From: CAVUPF01 sp963803755 | GTDB lineage: Bacteria > Actinomycetota > Thermoleophilia > Solirubrobacterales > 70-9 | DNA: 64,000 bases | Assembly (NCBI GenBank): GCA_963803755.1 | Contig: CAWDNP010000012.1 | Location: 310,001-374,000 of the forward strand | Direction: 5' to 3' | In this document: positions 59,125 through 64,000 of the stretch, one piece after another | Numbering within the stretch: the stretch's first letter is position 1 | Layout of the letters: each line of letters begins with the position of its first letter | Notes under the pieces: model-generated | What the model saw: the letters and a program-made list of their open reading frames with translations, nothing else | Database searches by the model: none | Told to the model about the DNA's origin: nothing | Program-made: the position numbers and the translations under genes

Positions 59125-59893
59125 GCAACAAGCGGGAGCAGGAGAGAGAGCGACTTCGCGCCCACCGGCTCGAACGCGAGGCGACCGAGTCCCAGGCCCA
59201 AGCACGTCGCACGCGTTCGTCCAGTTCGGCAGCGCCGCGGTGTTCCTGGCGATAGTCGTCGTCGTAGTGCTGATAGTGGTCAGCCAGAACCAGAACAGCG
59301 GGGGGAGTTCGAGCCTCGTGGACGTCGGCTTGGTGGACAAGTTGGTGGGCGGCATCCCGCAGGAAGGCACGATGCTCGGCAACCCGAAGGCCAAGGTCAC
59401 CCTGTATGAGTACGGAGACCTCCAGTGCCCAGTCTGCAAAGCGTATTCCGAACAGGTGCTGCCGAAGATCATCGAAGGCCCGATTCGTAGCGGTACGGAC
59501 AAGATCGAATTCCGCAACTTCACGATCATCGGCCCACAGTCCAAGCCGGCGGGGGCGGCAGCGCTCGCCGCGGGCGAACAAGGACGTGGCTGGAACTACA
59601 TCGATATTTTCTACCGAAACCAGGGCGAGGAGGACTCCGGCTATGCCACCGAATCGTTCCTGACCACGATCGCCAAGGGCGCCGGGGTCAAGAACCTTGC
59701 CAAGTGGAACGCCGATCGCAAGAGCAAGGCCCTGATGAGCAAAGTGTCGAGCACGACCACCGAGGCGGAAAACCTGGGTTTCACCGGCACGCCGTCCTTC
59801 GCGGTCCGAGGCCCGAACACCCACGGTCTCGAAACCCTGGGAACGCCGGGCTCGACCGAAGCGATCGAAGAAGCGCTTAAGAAGGCGGGCTGA
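59121..59893 (+). CDS. DsbA-like membrane-anchored thioredoxin-fold oxidoreductase (apparent frameshift)
   Basis: This protein (about 257 residues corrected) has a charged N-terminus (SNKREQERERLR), one TM helix (SAAVFLAIVVVVVLIVV), and a DsbA-type thioredoxin domain with the redox motif CPVC in YGDLQCPVCKAY and cis-Pro in FTGTPSF. It is the likely partner of VKOR in extracytoplasmic disulfide formation. GGAGG precedes the ATG at 59121. The N-terminus and the TM are in different frames; one missing base (or two extra) is needed between about 59185 and 59217. Unlike the other frame errors there is no CGTCTC here. Confidence 0.85.
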
Positions 59894-59944
59894 GCTTCAG
59901 GGGCAGCTTCGGGCGGGCGCACAAGGGCCAGGCCACGTGGTTGC

Positions 59945-61141
59945 ATGAGTAGCCTGCGGCGCGTGCGCGGCGAATCGTTGACTTCCGCGGCCGCCCCCGG
60001 CGCTCCAGGACTGGCCGAGGTCATCAGGGAGTGGGGGCGGATCGGGGCGATCGGCTTCGGCGGTCCGCCCGCGCATGTTGCCCTCTTTCGAGACCTCTGC
60101 GTGGCGCGGCGGGGTTGGTTGAGCGCCGAACAGTTCGAGGACGCAATCGCCGCAACCAACCTGCTCCCAGGACCAGGCTCGACCCAGATGGCGATTTTCT
60201 GCGCTTGGCGCCTGCGAGGGGTTCGCGGCGCACTCCTCGGCGGCGCCGCCTTCATCATCCCCGGCCTCGTTCTGATCATCTTGCTGGCGCTCCTATTCCT
60301 CGGCGGGACGCCGCCACTGTGGGTACGCGGAGCCGGGGCCGGGGCGGGGGCTGCGGTGGCCGCGGTGGCGGTCAGGGCCGGTCTCGGCCTGGTCCCGTCG
60401 AGCTGGGCGCGCGCCCACAGCACCCATCCGCTGCGTTGGGCCGTCTACGGCGTCCTCGGGCTAGCCGCGGCGGCGCTGCTCGGTCCCTGGCTCGTGCTGG
60501 TGCTGCTCGGCTGTGGGGCGTTTGAGCTGTTTAGGCGACGCTCGACCGAGGTTATGTCAATCCACGGCTTCTGGGCGGTCCCGATCGCGGCCGCCATCGC
60601 CACCGGTGGCGTCGGCGCGCTGGTCTGGGTCGCCTTCAAGGTCGGCGCACTCTCATATGGCGGCGGCTTCGTGATCGTGCCGCTGATGCAGGCCGACGCG
60701 GTCAGTCACTACCACTGGATGACCTCGGGCCAGTTCCTCAACGCGGTCGCGCTCGGCCAGGTGACCCCAGGGCCGGTGACGCACACGGTAGCCGTGGTCG
60801 GCTATGCCGCGGCGGGGATCTGGGGAGCCTTGCTCGCCTCGCTGGTCGCCTTCGCGCCGTCGTTCTCGTTCATCCTGCTCGGCGCCGACCGCTTTGATCG
60901 CCTTCGCGCCGACGAGAGGGCCCGCGCCTTTCTCGACGGCGCGGGACCGGCGGCGATCGGCGCGATCCTTGGCTCGGCGATTCCGCTGGCCCTGGCGCTC
61001 TCGGAGACCTGGCAGCTCATCGTTTTGGCCGCCGCCGCGGTCGCGCTTCTCGCGCTGGGTCGCAGAGTCGTCGCAACTCTGCTCGCTGCCGGTGCGCTCG
61101 GCGTTCTGCTGGCCGTTCTAGGGGCACCGCTGCCCGCCTGA
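59945..61141 (+). CDS. chrA: chromate transporter (CHR family, long chain)
   Basis: This 398-residue membrane protein has two homologous CHR domains. Each contains the conserved pattern FGGPPAHVALF / YGGGFVIVPLMQ and LLPGPGSTQMAIF / VTPGPVTHTVAVVGY. It exports chromate or another oxyanion by proton exchange. The ATG at 59945 is used. No chrB regulator is visible. Confidence 0.9.
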   Translation: MSSLRRVRGESLTSAAAPGAPGLAEVIREWGRIGAIGFGGPPAHVALFRDLCVARRGWLSAEQFEDAIAATNLLPGPGSTQMAIFCAWRLRGVRGALLGGAAFIIPGLVLIILLALLFLGGTPPLWVRGAGAGAGAAVAAVAVRAGLGLVPSSWARAHSTHPLRWAVYGVLGLAAAALLGPWLVLVLLGCGAFELFRRRSTEVMSIHGFWAVPIAAAIATGGVGALVWVAFKVGALSYGGGFVIVPLMQADAVSHYHWMTSGQFLNAVALGQVTPGPVTHTVAVVGYAAAGIWGALLASLVAFAPSFSFILLGADRFDRLRADERARAFLDGAGPAAIGAILGSAIPLALALSETWQLIVLAAAAVALLALGRRVVATLLAAGALGVLLAVLGAPLPA

Positions 61142-61416
61142 GGGGACCCGTTAGGTAGTAATTCTTTGAGTTGACATAACCACCATTATCGTGCGTTGGT
61201 AGTCACCCGCCGACACTGCTGTCGGTCTGGGATCCGTGCAGTGCTCACTGGTCTCGATGTAGGAGCCGACCCTCCGCCGCACGCCGCGCCCGTGCTCGCG
61301 CACCTTCCACGATGCCGGGAAAATCGAACCAATCATCAGACAGCGCATAGGGCGCAGTCACGATCGTGTGATCACAGGTCCAGCAGGACTGCCGACTGCG
61401 ATCACATCAACGGCCA
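61142..61416. other. non-coding stretch of lower GC
   Basis: Downstream of chrA the base composition drops and no conserved reading frame is seen. A TTGACA at 61171-61176 has no matching -10 at 16-18 bp. Together with the next entry and 61654-61964, this is the only gap over 300 bp in the window. Confidence 0.5.
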
Positions 61417-61653
61417 CTACTCGAGTCGGCGAAGCACCGCGTGTCGTTCCTCGGCGGCATCCACAAAAGCCGCCAGGTCGACCTCAGCACCTGCCGGGCC
61501 AGGGGGCGCAGGCGGCTTAGGCTTCGCCGGCACTGACTCAACTGCCGGCGGTGGGTCGGCGCGGCGATCGGCGCGGATCCGCGACACAACGTAGAGACAC
61601 AACGCGACCATCAAGAAGCCGGCCAACGCGCCGACTAGGTGCTGCGTAGTCAT
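61417..61653 (-). CDS. possible small single-pass membrane protein
   Basis: A 78-residue frame from ATG 61653 has one hydrophobic segment (LVGALAGFLMVALCLYVV), a basic stretch and a Pro/Ala-rich tail followed by a short helical end. An AGGG sequence lies just upstream. I do not recognise a family and it could be spurious. It is the only frame in the 824-bp gap that looks protein-like. Confidence 0.35.
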   Translation of the reverse strand: MTTQHLVGALAGFLMVALCLYVVSRIRADRRADPPPAVESVPAKPKPPAPPGPAGAEVDLAAFVDAAEERHAVLRRLE

Positions 61654-61964
61654 CCCTAGCACCGCCAAGTCTCGGCGCGATTCCGCATCATCGTCACCCT
61701 TGATCGACCAATTCCGCCAATCGCTTTGCCAACTCCGTTGCACCGCTCACTTTCGCCCCCTTTGCTGCACGCCATGACGGCTCAAATCGTCGTACGAGAG
61801 AGTCTCGAATGTAGCTCGTCGTGGTCAACACCTCGACGGGCGAGCGCCCGGCGCATCCGCCGCAGACCCGCCTCTTTTCGGTCGCTCTGAAGCCGCGCTC
61901 CTAGATCACGGTGAACGCACGTCCCAGTGGCGTCGTAGCCTCTCTCCATGCGTAGCAGAACGCA

Positions 61965-63200
61965 GTGCCTCCTGTCCCCGGCGGGGCGGACACGCGCCGG
62001 AGTACGCTCAAGTCGTGGTTGAGGTTCCACACTCCACCGGCACGTTCTCATCGCCGCGACTCGTTCGTCGTCGGTCTACTGGCCTCGGTCGCCGCTGTCG
62101 CCTTCTGCACCGTGCTGATCTATCCCCTGCGCCAGATCACCCCCGCGGTCTCCGACGGTGTCGTCTACATGCTCGGGGTGCTGATCGTTTCCACTTATTA
62201 CGGCCTCTGGCCGGGTCTTTTCACCTCGGTCGCCAGCACCACCGCCTTCAACTTCTTCCACATCCCCCCCACCGGCACGCTCGACATCGCCAAGAGCGAG
62301 AACTGGGTCGCGCTGGCTGTCTTCCTCATCGCCGCGGTGATCGCCAGCTCTCTCGCCGAGCAGTCACGGGCGCGGGCGCGCGAGGCAGAGAAACGGCGGC
62401 GCGAGGCGAACCTGGCGGTGCAGGCAGCGTTCGCGCTTCTGCTCGACCGCGAGCGGCTGCAGGCGGCGACGATCGAGACCGAGGCCCTGCGGCGCAGCGA
62501 CGAGGTGAAGACGGCGCTGCTGCGTGCGGTATCCCACGACCTGCGCTCACCGCTCACCGCGATCATTGCAGCGGGTGAGGCGCTGACCTCCCTCGGCATC
62601 GAACCGAACGACCGCCGGGCCCTCGCCAGGGCGGTGACCGACGAGGCCACGCGGCTCTCCGGCTTGGTCGACAAGCTGCTCGACCTCTCGCGGCTGGAGG
62701 CGGGACAGTCGCATCCGCGGCCCGACTGGTGCTCGATCGAAGAGGTGGTCGCCGCCGCGGTTGAGGACCTGGGCGAGCGCGGCGAGCTGGTCCGCGTCTT
62801 GCTAGACGGTGAGCTCCCCTTCATCCGTGCCGACGCGGCCCAGCTTGAGCGGGCGCTCGTCAACCTGCTGGAGAACGCGATTCGGTTCTCCAATGGCGAG
62901 CAGTCCCTGGTCCGAGGCCGGACGCTCGGCGATCGGGTGGTGATCCGCGTGGTGGATCGTGGTCCCGGGATCCCGCCTGGCGACCTAGACCACGTCTTCG
63001 AGCCCTTCTACCAGCGACCGGACGATCGCCCGCATGAGGGCTCCGGGCTGGGGCTGGCGATCGTCCGCGGCCTGGTCGAGGTGAACGGTGGCCGAGTCTG
63101 GGCTGAGTCGGTGCCTGGCCAGGGGACCACCTTCGTGATCGAGCTGCCGCTAGAGCCCAACCCGGAGCGCCCCGTGCCGGTGCCCCAGGAGGTCGGGTGA
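61965..63200 (+). CDS. KdpD-like sensor histidine kinase lacking the cytoplasmic KdpD domain
   Basis: This 411-residue kinase has a DUF4118-type membrane domain with about four TM segments (including LGVLIVSTYYGLWPGLFTS and FNFFHIPPTGTL), a coiled region, the phosphoacceptor box SHDLRSPLTAI, NLLENAIRF and the ATP-lid motifs DRGPGIP and GSGLGLAI. This is the C-terminal half of KdpD; the N-terminal KdpD/Usp sensor domain is absent. The start is uncertain: GTG 61965, or TTG 62019 behind a TACGCT box. It overlaps the regulator gene by GTGA. Confidence 0.87.
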   Translation: MPPVPGGADTRRSTLKSWLRFHTPPARSHRRDSFVVGLLASVAAVAFCTVLIYPLRQITPAVSDGVVYMLGVLIVSTYYGLWPGLFTSVASTTAFNFFHIPPTGTLDIAKSENWVALAVFLIAAVIASSLAEQSRARAREAEKRRREANLAVQAAFALLLDRERLQAATIETEALRRSDEVKTALLRAVSHDLRSPLTAIIAAGEALTSLGIEPNDRRALARAVTDEATRLSGLVDKLLDLSRLEAGQSHPRPDWCSIEEVVAAAVEDLGERGELVRVLLDGELPFIRADAAQLERALVNLLENAIRFSNGEQSLVRGRTLGDRVVIRVVDRGPGIPPGDLDHVFEPFYQRPDDRPHEGSGLGLAIVRGLVEVNGGRVWAESVPGQGTTFVIELPLEPNPERPVPVPQEVG

Positions 63201-63883
63201 GCGCCGCGAGCGGCGGCTCGGTTCTCGTCTGCGACGACGAGCCTCAGATCCTCCGCGCCCTGAAGGTGATCCTGCGCGAGGCGGGCTTCGAGGCGATCGG
63301 CGCCGAAACCGCACGCGAGGCGCTCGACGCCGCTGCCGTACGCAGGCCCGACGCGGCGATCGTCGACCTCGTCCTCCCCGATGGCGACGGCGTTGAGGTC
63401 TGCGCGCAGCTCCGCTCCTGGAGCGAGATGCCGATCCTCGTCCTCTCGGCGATCGGCGAGGAGGAGCAGAAGGTTCGCGCCCTGGAGGCGGGCGCCGACG
63501 ACTACGTGACCAAGCCGTTCGGCCCCCGGGAGCTGGTGGCGCGGCTGCGCGCCGCGATGCGGCGCGCCCCGGGCGATGAAGAGGAGTCGACCGTCGAAGT
63601 CGACGGCCTTCGGGTAGACCTCGCCGCATACTCGGTCTCACGTGACGGGGAGGAGATCCACCTCACCCCCACCGAGTTCGGGCTGCTGCGCACCTTGATC
63701 CGCAATCGCGGCAGGCTGATGACCCACCGGGCGCTCCTCACCGAGGTCTGGGGGACCGCCTATGGTGAGGACACCGCGACCCTGCGCACCCACGTCGCCA
63801 ACCTGCGCCGCAAGGTCGAGCCGCTTGATGGCGAGCGGCTGATCCGCACCGACCCCGGCGTCGGCTATAGATTCGCCGCCTAG
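63197..63883 (+). CDS. KdpE-like OmpR-family response regulator
   Basis: This 228-residue regulator has the acidic pocket CDDEPQILRAL, the phospho-Asp in AAIVDLVLPDGDG and Lys in YVTKPFGPREL. The winged helix contains LTPTEFGLLRTLIRNRGRLMTHRALL and THVANLRRKVEP, closest to KdpE. It is coupled to the kinase and is followed 4 nt later by an APC permease rather than kdpFABC. Confidence 0.9.
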   Translation: MSAASGGSVLVCDDEPQILRALKVILREAGFEAIGAETAREALDAAAVRRPDAAIVDLVLPDGDGVEVCAQLRSWSEMPILVLSAIGEEEQKVRALEAGADDYVTKPFGPRELVARLRAAMRRAPGDEEESTVEVDGLRVDLAAYSVSRDGEEIHLTPTEFGLLRTLIRNRGRLMTHRALLTEVWGTAYGEDTATLRTHVANLRRKVEPLDGERLIRTDPGVGYRFAA

Positions 63884-63887
63884 CCGC

Positions 63888-64000
63888 ATGGCGCAGTTGA
63901 AGACAAGAGGGCTGCGCAAAACCGTCGGGGTCCCGGGGCTCTTCGCGACCGCCTACGGCAACGTGGGCTCCTCGATCTACTACGCCCTCGGTCTGGTTGC
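63888..64000 (+). CDS. APC-superfamily permease, 5' part only
   Basis: The first 37 codons read a short basic leader, then GVPGLFATAYGNVGSSIYYALGLV, the first TM helix of APC-family amino-acid/cation permeases. The ATG lies 4 nt after the regulator stop, so it is probably in the same operon. KimA-type potassium transporters belong to this superfamily, but the fragment cannot decide. Confidence 0.75.
   Translation, partial: MAQLKTRGLRKTVGVPGLFATAYGNVGSSIYYALGLV

Noticed and set aside
61171..61199. TTGACA as a vegetative promoter after chrA
   Set aside because: No TATAAT-like hexamer lies 16-18 bp downstream and no supported gene follows on that strand.
61782..62051. 89-residue minus-strand frame upstream of the KdpD-like kinase
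   Set aside because: It overlaps the kinase start, has an arginine-rich composition typical of antisense frames in GC-rich DNA and shows no family motif.

Overview
The window is GC-rich, densely packed bacterial chromosome. Gene content points to Actinomycetota, most likely class Thermoleophilia (Solirubrobacterales-like). The evidence is an actinobacterial-type integration host factor (mIHF) beside gmk and rpoZ, a MurT/GatD lipid II amidation pair, a VKOR plus DsbA-like pair, an RNA-binding PyrR site at the pyr operon start, and many starts that look leaderless. The class assignment is inference, because no 16S gene is present. Nearly everything is core chromosome. I see no prophage, insertion sequence, integrase or CRISPR array.

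Layout. 1-2854 (minus): MBL hydrolase, phosphohexomutase and HIT protein. 2910-4601: a SAM-I riboswitch with terminator and antiterminator, then a threonine-synthase-family gene and a ubiquitin-like sulfur carrier. 4598-6297: nucleotide-sugar genes (cytidylyltransferase and 4,6-dehydratase). 6297-8230: SRAP protein, tRNA-Arg(CCG), RNase Z. 8341-17353: pyrimidine operon pyrR-pyrB-pyrC-carA-carB-pyrK-pyrD. 17456-19982: mihF-gmk-rpoZ-coaBC. 20205-34296: a translation and RNA-processing supercluster (short rimP, nusA, infB, rbfA, nrnA, truB, ribF, rpsO, pnp), then an M16 peptidase, dapB, dapA and RNase J. 34423-36587 (minus): two-component system. 36835-46675: ftsK, rodZ-like, cinA, recA, miaB, miaA, dapF-like, dapL-like. 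46672-50419: MBL, SDR, hflX, dut. 50461-56511: MFS exporter and, on minus, a murT-methyltransferase-gatD operon with a lipid-kinase-like gene. 56528-61141: cyclophilin, peroxiredoxin, hydrolase, VKOR, DsbA-like, ChrA. 61965-64000: KdpDE-like two-component system and the start of an APC permease.

Five things stand out. (1) Ten mostly essential genes plus a methyltransferase carry apparent single-base frameshifts. Twelve of 13 inferred indels lie in or within a few bases of the hexamer CGTCTC/GAGACG, six of them as CGTTCTC/GAGAACG. This looks like a systematic read error at a modified base, so it may expose an undescribed DNA methylation specificity. (2) The SAM riboswitch controls a threonine-synthase-family PLP enzyme translationally coupled to a ubiquitin-like sulfur carrier ending in Gly-Gly-Cys. 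This could be a protein-thiocarboxylate route to homocysteine. (3) The DapF homologue has serine in place of both catalytic cysteines. (4) Two genes (rfbF-like, miaA) appear to start at CTG inside a CTGA overlap. (5) RimP lacks its C-terminal domain and NusA carries an extra Cys/His knuckle.
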